From NCBI RefSeq assembly GCF_028640845.1, contig NC_080541.1, positions 175,946,502-176,010,501 on the forward strand: a DNA stretch of 64,000 nucleotides, in the 5' to 3' direction. The translations under genes and the position numbers were made by a program. The DNA comes from Ahaetulla prasina (lineage: Eukaryota > Chordata > Lepidosauria > Squamata > Colubridae). The notes beneath the pieces were generated by a model. That model was not told the origin of the DNA and ran no database searches. It saw only the letters and a list, made by a program, of their open reading frames with translations. This document shows positions 1-11,923 of the stretch, piece after piece. Each line of letters opens with the position of its first letter. Position 1 is the first letter of the stretch.

Positions 1-1009
1 CTTTCAAAGGAAAAAAAAACATTTTTGAGCCTCACTTTGTAATTCTTTAAAAGGATAACCTCACAGTGGAAAACACTTAATGAAAATGAGCAGCTGTTCT
101 TGAAAACTACTGAGGAATTGCTATAAATACTAGGACTATAAATTAAAACAATAAAAACTCAGTGCCTCTAGTTCTGGAGCAAACACCATGTGGAACTTTA
201 GACACAGATAATAGAAAATTACTTTCCACAAGACCTAGCAGATATAGAAGTCCAATAAGTACATTTGTTCCACTGATTGGGATCTCTACACAGAACTTTT
301 GTAGCATGAAAAATTTGCATATATCATCGAAGGATAGTATTTGCTGCTATAGGAGACCCAAGACTCCAAACTGGAAGATGAGTGAATTTCACTTGCGAGA
401 ACAGCAGCTCCCCTCTACCCAACCACAGGTTTTTACCTAAATAAGTCTTTGTGTTTGTACATGTAGTATGCAATGATTACCATTTTTAAATCAGAAAAAT
501 GTACCTCACTATTATAATTTTAGGAAATATTGAGCTAAACAAAAATGGGGGGGAGGGGGCAAATAGGTGGCACTAGTCTGCCAAGACTGTGAAAATAGTA
601 AGATGGTATGATAAAGGAAATTCATAAACTGCATGAACTGATATTAACTAACAAGCCTGCTTCTGTGAAATACAAGTTTCAGCCTTACAGATCATCTAAT
701 TATACCATAAGATTTATACAGATCATGGTTGATAGGTTCACACGTTTTGCTGAGCCATGGTTTGTTTTAATAATAAGGAACACATTTGGATTTCTCATCA
801 TTCTAAGTGAACTCTAGTCATCAGCAAATCACAATTTAAATAAATTATAGCTTATCACAAAGTGTAAACTATATTACTAAAAATGTCAGGCTCCCAAATC
901 AAGGAAGATGCATAATTCTTCCAAACTGTGTTTTTTATTGATCCACATGTATAGACAGAATCTTGCCAAACTGAAACACTCTACTATCTGCATCTACTGG
1001 TACCATATA

Positions 1010-1608
1010 CTGTACTTTTCAGAGTATAAGACACACTCCCCCCCCCCAACAGAGGGTGGAAATGTTGGTGTGTCTTATACACTGAATATAGCCATTTTTG
1101 GCCTCCCAAAACCCCACCTCATGTGTCCGTTTTGCCAAAAATGGACCGGTTTTTCGCAAAAAACAGGGCACACAGAGGGCTTGGGAGGCCTGCAGAGTAC
1201 TCCTGGGGACTGGGGACGGCAAAAACAAGACGTGTGGGGTTTGGGAGGCCAAAAACAGGCCCATTTTTCACGAAAATGGGCCCATTTTTCACAAAACCAG
1301 GGGTGTTTTTGTCCTCCCCAGCCCCCAGGAGCACTCTGCAGGCTTCCCAAACCCTCTGCCTTTGTGAAAAACGGGCCCATTTTTGGCTTCCAAACCCCCT
1401 CACATGTCACCTTTTGCCCTCTCCAACCCCCGGGAGCATTCTGCAGGCCTTCCAAACCCTCTGCGCATCCCATTTTTCTGAAAAACTGGATGTGCAAAGG
1501 GTTTGGGAGACCTGCAGAGTGCTCCTGGGGGCTGTGGAGGGCAAAAACTTTTTTTTCCTTGTTTACCTCTTCAAAATCTTGGTGCATCGTACAGTCTGAA
1601 AAATACGG
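1010..1608. mobile_element. TA-flanked MITE, about 600 bp, foldback interior
   Basis: Both ends carry the inverted motif ctgtacttttcagagtataa / gaaaaatacgg, and both are flanked by TA (1008-1009 and 1609-1610). TA duplication suggests the Tc1/mariner superfamily. The interior is made of repeated inverted modules (ggcctgcagagt.ctcctggg, cccatttt.ttcac), which explain the cluster of overlapping open frames on both strands. No transposase remains. Confidence 0.6.
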
Positions 1609-1995
1609 TACTTTGAAAACTATTAGGGAGGGGGTGTCTTCACTCTCTTTGACTAACACAAAGTATTAGGACTGAGATGCCCTTATTCTTCTGGAATGCA
1701 CCTGAGCCCTCCTGGGAATCCAGCCTACCATAAGCCATCACAAAGAAATATTTCAGGGGGGAAAATCAGTTTAAATCAATTAAGATATTAATGTCCTTTT
1801 TAACAGTGGAATATAAATGTAGCTTTTCACTCTTAAAAAGTATCTAAGATAGAATACCCAGTTCAAGAGTTTTGCAAGTATATGTTTTAGCAACAACTTA
1901 TGTTTTAAGTAAAAACCTCAGTACCATTACTGTCTCCTTAATTCGTTAATATAAGAACTTGGAAACATCAAGAGATTGCATAGGGCAGTGAAATA

Positions 1996-2465
1996 CCGTA
2001 TTTTTCAGAATGTACCTTTTCCCCCCAAAAAAGAGGGTGAAAATCTGGGTGTGTCTTATACTCCAAATGTAGCCCCGCCCAGCTTCTCAAATCGAGGTTT
2101 CAGAGGCTGAAAAAAGCATTAAAAACAGAGCTTAGAAAAAAAGCCCCAACTGGAACTTCAGAAAAAAAGCCCCAAATAGAGCTTCAGAAAAGAAGCTCTC
2201 AAACAGAGCTTCAGAGGCTTTCAGAGGAAGAAAAAAGTTTTTCCTGAAATGGAGTTTCAGAGGCAGAAAAAAAAAAGCAAAAAAAAAAGCAAGGCACAGA
2301 GCTCACAACCAAGGAACCTTTTGCTAAAATTCACCTCTGGGAACAGCTGATTGGGGATATTTCGGGAGCCCAATCCACCTGCCAATCAGCTTTTTTCTTA
2401 TTTTCCACCCCAAAAACTAAGGTGTATCTTATACTCCGGTGTGTCTTATACTCCGAAAAATAGGG
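1996..2465. mobile_element. Second copy of the TA-flanked MITE family
   Basis: Starts ccgtatttttcaga and ends tactccgaaaaataggg, flanked by TA on each side (1994-1995 and 2466-2467). Near the right end a gtgtcttatactcc motif occurs twice. Its interior (repeats of agcttcagaa and aaaaaagcccc) differs completely from the copy at 1010-1608, so only the ends are shared. Confidence 0.6.
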
Positions 2466-4086
2466 TACATCAAGAATAGAATAGAATAGAATTTTTTTAT
2501 ATGCAGGAGGCAGAAACTCAGGAAGCAAATGTTATCTTGAATATATTTATCCTTTCTCCCTTTAACATTAAAAGAAAAGGTGTTGTCTAGCAAATGGGTG
2601 AGCCACTAGAGTACTGGAAATTATTTGAAAAAGATAAAAATAGCATGGAAAATTGCTCTAATTAAAATTTTACCAATGCAACTTAAATTATCTTCTTCAA
2701 TGTTCTATTTGCAGACAACTCTTATTTACCAAAAAATAAAATTCTTGCATTAGTAGGATAGCCTGAAGCCGATACAGGAAATCCATGAAATGTGACAGAA
2801 GATTTGGTGGGAAGATTTACCAATGCTGGTTTACTGTGCTGCAGAAAATAACACCAGGATATCTGACAAAAATAAATCATTAGATTACTGCATAAGAGCA
2901 CAAGAACACTCCAAAAGAAATGGTTGAACTCTGACCCATCCGCTTTAGCCATGATTTATTCACACAGAAAAGTATGAAGGAAACCTGAAAAGAGAACACC
3001 ATCATAGATATCCATAGGCAGAGGCTGGGAAGAATGGGGAAGGGGAAGAAGAAGTGAACCATGCACTACAATGTCCCTTACATACAATACTGCAATACAT
3101 ATACAAAAGGACAGTTTATATTATGATGTCACTACACAGGTTTCATCATTTTAGCATCATTCTGGCTAGGAACAGTTGCCTAGAAGTGTCCTTTATAACT
3201 CTAACTAAATGATTTAATTTTGAAACCTATTTGCACTAGTGTGATTTTCTTTGCATATTTTAAATTAAAATGCAAATTATTACACACGACAGGTTATAAA
3301 CTTTAACTGTGATGGAGAAATATATCAGTTTCCCTGCTTGGAAGGATGCAACATTTTCCACAGAATCACAAGGTTCTCAATCAGTTTAGTGAATCCTGAC
3401 ATAGAGCAAAAGGCTGAGTAGAAGAAAGGAGCCAGGTGCACAGTTAAAATTACATTCACCAATAAAACTCACAAAGGTCACATTTTACCATAACTCATTC
3501 ACTCCTTTGTAGCCATTTTTCCTGTCACAGGGGAAGGAAGAGAAAGAGGAAAAATAAGATGTGTTTGTCTGGAAACCCTCAGGGCTGGAGTGCTGGAGGT
3601 GTATGGCAGGTTGGTGAATTGTCATTTATCAGACTTAAAAAAGATAGAGGGATAAATGCATAACTGGACGTTTAATATTTTATGCAGGTGCTTAAGTGAC
3701 TTAGCTGTCAACTTCCATACATCAACAGCAGCTGATAAAGTTGCTTTCGTCACTGTAGATTGGGGCTATTTATTATGCTATTTTTTGTAATATTTTAAAA
3801 CGCAAAATATCACTGAAAGTGACTGGCCTTTAGCAGTATCTGTCCAACTTTGACCAATGGTATCTCAATATTAACGTAATATTTGTAATCCCAACCATTT
3901 ACTTTTGTTTTTATAGATGCAAAAAAATATAATTTTTATACTAGCAAAAATGCAAGTTTCAATGTACACTGAAAACAGATGCATTTTACAGTTTGTAAGA
4001 CTGTATTTATCAATAGTACAACATTTAATAATATCAAAAAGCTCCCCAAAGTAATTTAGCTTTAAGAACTAAGAAGAGAAATTTAC

Positions 4087-4219
4087 CTCTAAACCCCCCT
4101 TCCAGGAGGGTGGTAGCACGTATTCTCTTCTGCCCACACCATTCATATTCCTCAAAGCGATTACCGTTCTCGTTCTCAATGTCAACAGGGTCATCCTCCA
4201 TCATGCATGACCCTTCTCT
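4087..4219 (-). CDS. RNF220: RNF220 exon, 133 nt, conserved acidic/aromatic block
   Basis: Bordered on the minus strand by acceptor ttatttactcag and donor AGAG|gtaaatttc. It encodes 44 codons plus one base (ends in phase 1), opening REGSCMMEDD and closing RATTLLEGGFR. The central NRFEEYEWCGQKRIR block is a diagnostic RNF220 sequence, nearly invariant in vertebrates as I recall. Only a few acidic-region residues differ. It follows the zinc-binding exon directly and precedes the acidic linker and C-terminal RING, which are not in the window. I searched 1-4086 for the next exon by eye and did not find it, so the following intron exceeds 4 kb. Confidence 0.95.
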
Positions 4220-5844
4220 CTGAGTAAATAAAACATTAAGCATCTTTTTAGTATCTTGGAAAATAGATAATATTCATCCTAGTAGGGATGTGAGGTAAAT
4301 TATGGAGAATTTTGCAAGGTTAAACTGCTTACGAGCAATAGCAAAACGTTACAGAGTGTTGTTTTAAAATTATGAGAGTTCCAAGAAAAAAATATAATTT
4401 GAAGAACTATAGAAATTCAAAGCTAAATTATTTAAATAATGCCCAATATTATCTTAAGCCACCCAATGAATTGTCAGATTGGAATTTGAATTTTCTGACC
4501 AATGTTCTATCTGCTGAAGGAAGCTCTAAGGGTCTGTTTTAGCAAGGAAGAAAAATAAAAATGTCCATCACACTACAGAATTTTTCTAAAATTTATAAAT
4601 AACTGAAATTCAATGACTAATACAGATTGTAATATTTTGTTTAAATGAATAAATCATCAAACCCTACATTAAGGCCCCCCTCCAAACACACCACCACCCA
4701 ACCTTATTTTAATATTGTATACCATATGAAAAAAAATCCAATAAAATGGAAAGCTTGGAAAAGCAAAAAATTGAAGCTTTAACTACATTAGAATTGATCC
4801 TTCTGGATAAAGCTTTAGCATTATTTTTGTTAGTTCTCATATACAACTACTAACTGCATGAACTACTATAACAATTATTTATGTGTGTGGCTACTTCAAT
4901 GCTTTATATACTAAATTGTAAGGACAACAGTCAGGTGGCTGATTTTGAAGACATGATTTAATTCATTAATCAAAAATAGCCACATCAAAAACACCAGGCT
5001 ATGGTCTGCTATTTTAAAAGATGTGGTATTTGTCATGTTCTGAATGACAGGCTATATACTCCACGAGGAAATTACTGAGCACCCTAACAAATGCTATAGG
5101 AAAATTAGATCCAAGGTCCAATAAACTTATTAAAACTAGAGCATTGCTTGACTAGATGTGTGTGGTCACCTTTTCTTAAAAGGAGAGTAGCATCTAGGTG
5201 CCACATATATAACTTTGAGGGTGAAAAGGCTTCACTTTTCCTCTCCAATACATGTTTACTTCTCAGTTTTATTGCATTAATATTAATAAATTGCATACTA
5301 TAACCAAGCTTCAGAAAAGCCTCCTGTAACTCAGGAGAACTTCTGAAGATATCAAAGTTACAGGCCACAATTTTTCTCCTATGCTTCTGTAGGACAATAG
5401 GAAGGTGCCCAATGACATGGGGCATCATTAGATCATATTCTAATTTTGGAGAGCCCTTTTCATGTTTAAGGACGATAATTTCCATGACTGAATTCTCCCA
5501 AATCCTACCCTCCCCCCACAAAAAACAGGCTGTTGCAAAAATCTAGCCATTTTCTCATTGCATTTCAGTGGCTCAATCTCTGTATCGGAGGGGAGGGTGC
5601 TGACTGCCACTGCTACTGTAACAGCAAATGCTACAATCCATTCTCATTTGAAAGGCTAGGAAGATTGGCTGTAACATAACAAGACTGCCAAAATGATAAG
5701 CAAGTAATCAAGTGGATCTGCAAAGGAACTTTCAAGTCTCAGGTCTTCAATTGGCAACTTCGATTTCTATCCAGATATCAGGCATAGCAGAGAGTGTAGA
5801 AAGAAAGAAAGGAGAGGCAGCAAGGGTTTCCTTAGCATTTCTAC
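4220..5844 (-). other. RNF220: RNF220 intron, 1.6 kb
   Basis: The shortest intron in the window. It is AT-rich and repeat-poor. The one long open stretch is a 138-codon minus-strand frame at 5105-5521 with no domain I recognise, described under findings. No mobile element was identified. Confidence 0.85.
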
Positions 5845-5966
5845 CTTTGCAAGGCATTGTTCGACATGCCCACTCCTCTCCTCCTCGGATCCTGAGAGAG
5901 GCTGGCTGCAGAGGGGACATACCTGTCCTTCGTCTTGCTTCCTCCTTTTCATTTTTCCAATCCGAG
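5845..5966 (-). CDS. RNF220: RNF220 exon, 122 nt, C2HC zinc-binding segment
   Basis: Bordered on the minus strand by acceptor ctttccttgaacag and donor AAAG|gtagaaatg. Two bases finish the split alanine codon, then 40 codons run in phase, opening RIGKMKRRKQDEGQ and closing GHVEQCLAK. It contains C-P-L-C followed 13 residues later by H-x3-C. This C2HC arrangement resembles UBZ4-type ubiquitin-binding or Rad18-type zinc fingers (CPLC...HVEQCL). The basic KMKRRK just before it could be a nuclear localisation signal. Several residues between the cysteines and the histidine differ from mammals as I recall them, but the four metal ligands are kept. Its phase-0 end fits the next exon exactly. Confidence 0.95.
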
Positions 5967-6767
5967 CTGTTCAAGGAAAGCAGAAATAGAAGAAAAGTAC
6001 AACAGGTTACATTTGTAAGATTAGCTCCTTCTCTCTCCAGTATCAATAGTATTCATATCTATTCCTTGCAAGGGGCAAATACGAACACAATGAGAAAGGA
6101 AGTACCACATCCTAAACTTAATCCTCTTCATTTTTCCATTTTTGTGGCATGGTCAAACACAAATTAAATTCCTTGACTTCAAGAAATCATGCTTAATTCT
6201 GTAATTATTGTAGCACTGCACCCTTCTAATAAAAAAACCAAAGCCATCTGAGTTGCCTCGAAGCGGGAAAATTAATTGAAGCAGAGAGCTTCCGGATTCA
6301 CCCCAGAATAAGTCATCTGCAATCATTTTGTCTTCAAGGTGTCTTAACAAGATTTATTTATTTTAAAATACTTTATTATGGAACATTTTTCAAATTATTG
6401 TAAATAAGATACTGTTTATACTACTAACCTCCCCCCAGAAAAGCACCAAGTTCAAGCATGAAATTTGGTAGCAAAATGGCCAAATTTCAAGGATGCATGC
6501 TTAATACAAGATTAAATAAGGCAAATAGGAGCGGTCAGGCAAAAATTTCTCATCTTCATCTGTATGTCAAGGTAAACTGTCTTGTGCTGAGTTCTACTCT
6601 TAGTGGTTGCACTGAGAGTGCACACTCCTTGCTACTCTCAGGAAGATTTCTGTCAGTCCAGTTATGGGTGAATTAGGTGGATGCATGTAATAATAGAGTG
6701 AATGGCAGCAATTTAGATTTCAGGTTAAAATGGACATAAATTGAACCTTTTTTTGATGCAATTTTAT

Positions 6768-7165
6768 ATAGGTAGTTTTTAACTTATGACCGATCACTTA
6801 GTGACCATTTGAAGTTGCAAGACACCCTCGCCACAAAGGCACTTATGAACCAGTTCTGACAGCTGCTTTCCCCCTGCAGTCACATGACCAGATTTTGGGT
6901 TGACCATCTGACTACAATTTAAGGCTTTTTTGGGGGGGGGGGGCGAAAAAGGGTGTTCATTTCTGGGTTTGGGTGAAAATGCCCCATAGTGAACAACGGG
7001 TTCGCTTAATGACTTAATGACCTTGGTGAATTGCTTAATGACTGCTGGGAAGAAAGTCATAAAATGGAGACAATTTCTATATTTGTGATAGTTTTTAAAG
7101 TTGTATAGTAATTTTGGAAATACAGAGGTAAAAGTTATAAATTGTGAACCTGCTTTCAAGGGGGG
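6768..7165. mobile_element. Degenerate MITE of the gtagtcct...cttacgacc type
   Basis: The left end (ggtagtttttaacttatgacc) resembles the TIR of the better preserved copy at 56356-56720. The body has the same phrases about not-quite-conserved cttaatgac / cacatgacc blocks. The right end is not clearly preserved, and a G12 run at about 6931 interrupts the interior. Confidence 0.4.
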
Positions 7166-7999
7166 ATAATTATTATAGCTGAAACATATTTATCAGTATT
7201 CAACCAGCAGAGATACTTTACAGTTTTATATACTTTTTTTTCTCTGTTATTGTTATGTATGCTTTTTTCCTTTTTTTTATTTTTTATTTTGACTTTGGAA
7301 ATAAAAATATGTACACCACAAAAACACTAATCAGTATGGTTCAGACGAAGTTAACATGAGCTGATTATGTGTTGCTATATATTGCACAAATATATAACAT
7401 AAATGTTATATTTGTTGCAACTTCATAGAATTCATACCAAGCATGAAAAATGATCTCAAAAATACTCTAAGGAAAGGCACAAAATGGATAGGAATAACTG
7501 GTAGATGTAAGTTGCTACTAATAATAATCTAAGAATGCAAATACAGGAAAAACAGTCTATTCAATTACACAGTTAACTTTAGTTGACCATAAAATAATCA
7601 GTCATGCAAATATTTGAAGAATATTATCCTCTAGTCTATTTTTCTGAAGTCCTTCCATTTTTCTTCCAATCACATTTTTTCTCAAACAACAATTTCAAAC
7701 AAATTCATAGGCACCTACTTTTCACTAAATACACAGTGCAGTAGTAAAAACATGCACTAAAGAATATTGTCATTAGAAATCTCCTTATCTGTAGTCACTA
7801 ACAAAATCTACAATTACTTATTCTTAATCACTTGTTAATTTGCAATCAAGAAGACTTCCATGTTATACTCTCAATACATTTCGTTTTTTTAAAAACCATC
7901 CTCAATTAAGAAAGTTAGCACCCATCCATTGCCTAGAAGAATTGAAATATTCCAGGAAATATTAAAAAGGCAAAATATTATATCTCCCTGGATGAGAAA

Positions 8000-8530
8000 A
8001 GGTGAAACATGCTCAAGCAGCCTTTGAATCTTTGCTAATAGCCCCAGAAAGACTGGTACCAACCTATCTACAAGACAAAAGGCTGGGCCAGCTTATCTAA
8101 ACAAAAGACCTTCACCCTCAGGACGTAATAGGATTAGCCCTCTACCCATCACCTGGGAAAATTACATTACCCAGCAAGATTCAACCAAGCCTGGGACTCG
8201 ACAACCTACAAAGTTACCCCTGCATGGCCCCATGGGAATCTGACAACCAATCAGAATACATTTCTTACACAGGTACAGGAAGCTCCAAGGTTGGGCCCAA
8301 GAGAGGGTATAAATCTTTCTCTTCCTCTCAACCATGTGCTTATTTTGCCCAGGACCTCAAACCATGTGGTCCTGTCCAGGGTCTTTCTCCCCACTTGGAA
8401 CTGAACCCAGATGGACATTTTTTCCAACACCAGGATGTTGATAATATTATTTTTCTCAAGGACTACCTGGAGTAATGTTTGATTGCATCTTTTTAAAATA
8501 AATCTTTCACAGCAAAGCCTGTGATGCTAA
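8000..8530 (+). mobile_element. Possible solo LTR
   Basis: A CCAAT box (aaccaatcag, about 8246), a TATA box (gggtataaat, about 8305) and a polyadenylation signal (aataaa, about 8498) occur in LTR order and spacing within about 250 bases. The region is GC-richer than its surroundings. I could not fix TG...CA ends or a target duplication, and no internal retroviral sequence adjoins it. An open frame of 83 codons across it is probably incidental. A processed transcript copy is an alternative. Confidence 0.4.
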
Positions 8531-8989
8531 TTGAAGGAGAAATTGTAGAACAGTTAAAATACTAATGTTAATAACTTGGATTCTAACTATTTGCAAAGCT
8601 TCTTGGACCTATTTTCATGTTGCTGGATTATTATGTTTATTATTTATATGCTAGCATGATGTACCGGTAATGTAATGAGATTGATTTTTCCTAGGCTGAT
8701 GAATGTTTTGACACAATTCAGAAAATAAGACTACATTATTATTATACAACTTTAAGGGGACAACTTTAAAAAACATATAATTGCTATTGCAAAAAAAAAA
8801 AAAATGCTCTTGCCCACAAAATGAGTGTGTCAGAAGCCAAACATTAAATATAGCAAAAGGAAGATAACAAAAAAGTTAGCAATAGCTTGATGGTGGAATT
8901 CAGGAATGAGAACAAGGAACTGAGGCTGTTTGAAAAAAACGAGTGAGTAGAATTTCCAATTGCTGCTATAAAGCTCTGCTATCACTTCT

Positions 8990-9210
8990 AATCAGCATAG
9001 GAAGGATGGAGTAGCCCCAGAGGAAGGGGGGCAATTGCCGAGCTGTCCCAAAGGAGAACAGCTCAAAAGAACACACAAGTGAGACCACAGTATTGTTAAT
9101 TAGTGCTGATAGATGAAATCATTTCTAATTAGCTCACTAATCCTTCTCCCCTGTACTCTTGTCACAGGAGCAAAGAGAGGGGCTTGGTTGATTTTTTCCT
9201 AATGTTTAAG
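8990..9210. promoter_or_regulatory. Candidate conserved noncoding element, homeodomain-type motifs
   Basis: This is repeat-free, balanced-composition sequence in an AT-rich intron. Two TAATTAG-type homeodomain core sites (gttaattagtg and ctaattagctc) lie within 45 bases and flank a gatagatgaaatcat stretch. This is only a compositional and motif impression; conservation could not be tested here. Confidence 0.25.
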
Positions 9211-10689
9211 CCAAAGATTTTTTTTTTTAAGAATAAGCCTGAACGAAATAACAGAAAAACTAACTATCAGTTAAGATTCCAAACAGTTAGTCAGGTTAGT
9301 TTTTGCAGTCCTTCAGTTAGAATATAGTTGAAGTTAAATTCTGTAAGAGACTTTGCTACATCAATGAAATAGACATGATAAAAGAAAGTTTGATAGTTTT
9401 AAGATGCACGAGACATTTTAAATTATTAGATTTATTTTGCTTAAATAACAAGGGCATAGGGAAATCAGTATTAGCATTAAAAAAACAATTCTGCCACTGG
9501 AATGATTTCATGAACCAGTTATTGTTGATAATCACTTTTTTTTAAGTATTCTTCCTTTGAGGATCCATTAATCATGGATCCAAATTGCTACAAAAAATTA
9601 TTTCAAACGCATTCATTACTTCCTTTTCTATACAAAAGTACACAATTGTGACAGGCTTTGCTTTGTTAATCCAAACAGCACAAATTCAGACTTAAGTCTT
9701 AATTTACACTACTTCATATACTTGTTCTCGTTTATTTGGAGTTTTTATTTTGGAGTCTTAGAAGGGCTCTTGTGCTAAAGCAGTTATAAGAATGTGCCTA
9801 ACAGAATATTTCTGTAGGAAAAGCTAGGAGTCAGTTCCCGCTGCTTTTCATATTCTGCCTTTGTTTTGCAGGGCCTTATTTTGTATGTATTACATAACTT
9901 TTATATTGCTGGGAAGCCTGGAATCACACCTACTTATGTTCCATAATCTAGGCAATCATTTACATACTGAAACCCACGCTTGTATTCCACATTCTACCTA
10001 TCCTGAGTACTCTACTGAAAAGAAAAACCCAGCATGTCTTTTTCTAGTCTACTAACCTAGCTATTAGTTATTAGCTTCTAACTCAATTTTGTTTGTTCAT
10101 CAATCAATACTTGTTCAGATCGTACCATTTCTTCTGCATATTCCAGATTGGTATAGTTAAGAATTGTATTCAATTCACCCTTGGAAGTGAATTGACAAAA
10201 TTATTTTCAAGATTAATGTGTACATCATTATTTAAAGAATTTATATGACCATCTATCTCATATAATGATCCCACTCAGCTCATAACTGGTAAAAACAGGA
10301 ATACCTCCCCCACCCTCTTTTCAATAGGCATCAGACCAATCAGTCTCTTGACTCAACTCCCATTCTAGGTCAACATTTGGGTGAGAAAAGCCAGGTCTTT
10401 ACAGCCTTCTGCACAGCTCAAAGGATAGGGATCCCTCGCATTTCAGGTAGAAGCTAATTTCAAGGCTGGGACAGCTACAGAGGAGGTATGCCTATGTGCA
10501 GTTAACTTTCTGGAATTATAGGTTAATGAATCTCAGGATTTACTTTGTAGTTTTACATAAACCAAAATATTATAAAATAGTTTTATGATGGAATTATTTG
10601 GGGGAGATTTGGGCAATTTGGAATACATATGGGTACATAAATGTTAGCAATTCCTTATTTCAAAGCTGCCATTAAAAGTCAGAAAAAGA

Positions 10690-10960
10690 TAGATTTTTAA
10701 AGCTGTTAATGTACAGTTATCCAAATAGGCTTCAAATCACCTTTTCCTTTAAAATCTGGATTGCTGCACAGCAACAAAAGCTCAAGAAGCCTTTGATTAA
10801 TATTATATTTCAATGAAGCCAATACACATAGCAGGTACTGATTTGCTTTAAAGTCTTGGAAAAATATTTGTGTTTTGGCACCAGGCATTTTCCAATAACA
10901 GCACCAGATGCCGCAAGGAATATTTGTGAGATGATCAATATATGAAATGGTACAATAGTA
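10690..10960. promoter_or_regulatory. Candidate conserved noncoding element
   Basis: Repeat-free stretch between two AT-rich zones. It contains a TCF/LEF-like cctttgatt motif and dense non-repetitive sequence. The short overlapping open frames across it have no known product. The evidence is weak and rests on sequence texture. Confidence 0.2.
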
Positions 10961-11880
10961 TATTCATTAATCATATGCCAGAGGTATTCAATAGAAATTT
11001 TACTGCAGTTTATGAATGTAAAACACAGATTATATGTATTCACAATGCAATGCATGGTGCTAATCAATCTTAATTCAAGAATTCACTCTTATAATGTTGT
11101 AAATACCACTAACATAGATCTTACAACCTTGCAGCTGCCTAGTAATTTTGAATGCATAATAAAATACTCTTTTCTTTCAATTTTAGAATACTTTATAATT
11201 TGAAAGTCTGATATTTCCTTATATTTGATTGTATTTTGATTGAAATAAGCACTGACAAATAGAATTAAAGAATTAAATTAAATTAAATTAAAGCTTTCGA
11301 AAAGGTATTTTTGTTTTAAAGAACTTAGATTTCATAATATTAATATTTTAATCTGACTAAAAATCTCAGTGCTAAAAGCTGTAAAAAAATTACTGCATGC
11401 AAATATGGAAATCTGTGGTTTCCCTATAAAGGCAAATAATATGAAGAATTAAATCTGTGGAAGTCAAATTAAAAGTTAATCTTGATTCTCTACAAAATGC
11501 CAGAGATTGGGCACAGGACATTACATACACACACACTGGGAAATTGATCAGAAATTGAAGAACAGCACATATAAAGTGTGGTTGCAAAAACTACCAGAAG
11601 AAAAATATGAAATAAGGTCACTAATTTTTTTTATATATACATGGCTCTAAGTAGTATCTAATTTGAAACAGTATGCAGTACTAGTGGTAAGGACAGCACT
11701 AATTTAGGAAAGAGTCAATGAAACAAAAACAGTGGCAACACAAATGGTAAGTAAGGCTTTAAAATTGTAGGTCTCAACTTGCTAAACTACCTTATAAGGG
11801 AAGAGAACATTAGCCCCAACAGCCACCAATACTGCAAATTATTATTCCTAACAAAAGATAGGAATATAAGTCTCACTCAC

Positions 11881-11923
11881 CATTCAGCCGGGTCTGTCTG
11901 TTTGCCCTTACTCGCAAAAAAGT
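11881..11923 (-). CDS. RNF220: RNF220 microexon, 43 nt
   Basis: This is a very short exon. On the minus strand the acceptor is ttttgttcatag and the donor AATG|gtgagtgag, a strong consensus. It reads TFLRVRANRQTRLN plus the first base of an alanine codon, starting in phase 0 and ending in phase 1. The next exon opens with the two bases that complete that alanine. The basic stretch (R-V-R-A-N-R-Q-T-R-L-N) is highly conserved in vertebrate RNF220 as I recall it, and leads into the second zinc-binding segment. It lies about 0.7 kb downstream, in the sense direction, of a CpG-rich block, so a transcript starting there would have this as an early exon. Confidence 0.94.

Larger units (their letters stand above)
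1..4086 (-). other. RNF220: RNF220 intron, 3'-ward part (runs off the window)
   Basis: AT-rich intronic DNA with no further RNF220 exon that I could recognise. It carries two copies of a TA-flanked MITE family (1010-1608 and 1996-2465). Short open frames, including overlapping ones on both strands at 908-1669, are products of the G/C-rich inverted internal repeats of the first MITE. The rest (2500-4086) looks like unique sequence with no feature I can name. Confidence 0.8.
5967..11880 (-). other. RNF220: RNF220 intron, 5.9 kb
   Basis: Contains a degenerate MITE (about 6768-7165), a possible solo LTR (about 8000-8530), and two repeat-free stretches that look like conserved noncoding candidates (about 8990-9210 and 10690-10960). 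The remainder (7170-8000, 9210-10690, 10960-11880) is AT-rich with no identifiable feature. Confidence 0.8.

Noticed and set aside
908..1669. Overlapping open frames up to 253 codons on both strands
   Set aside because: They lie in the inverted, G/C-rich interior of a MITE. Frames open on both strands with repeated GRP/PPQ phrases are an artefact of the repeat.
2722..2952. Next RNF220 exon (acidic linker) on the minus strand
   Set aside because: The translated frame bears no resemblance to RNF220 and lacks a matching phase-1 acceptor.
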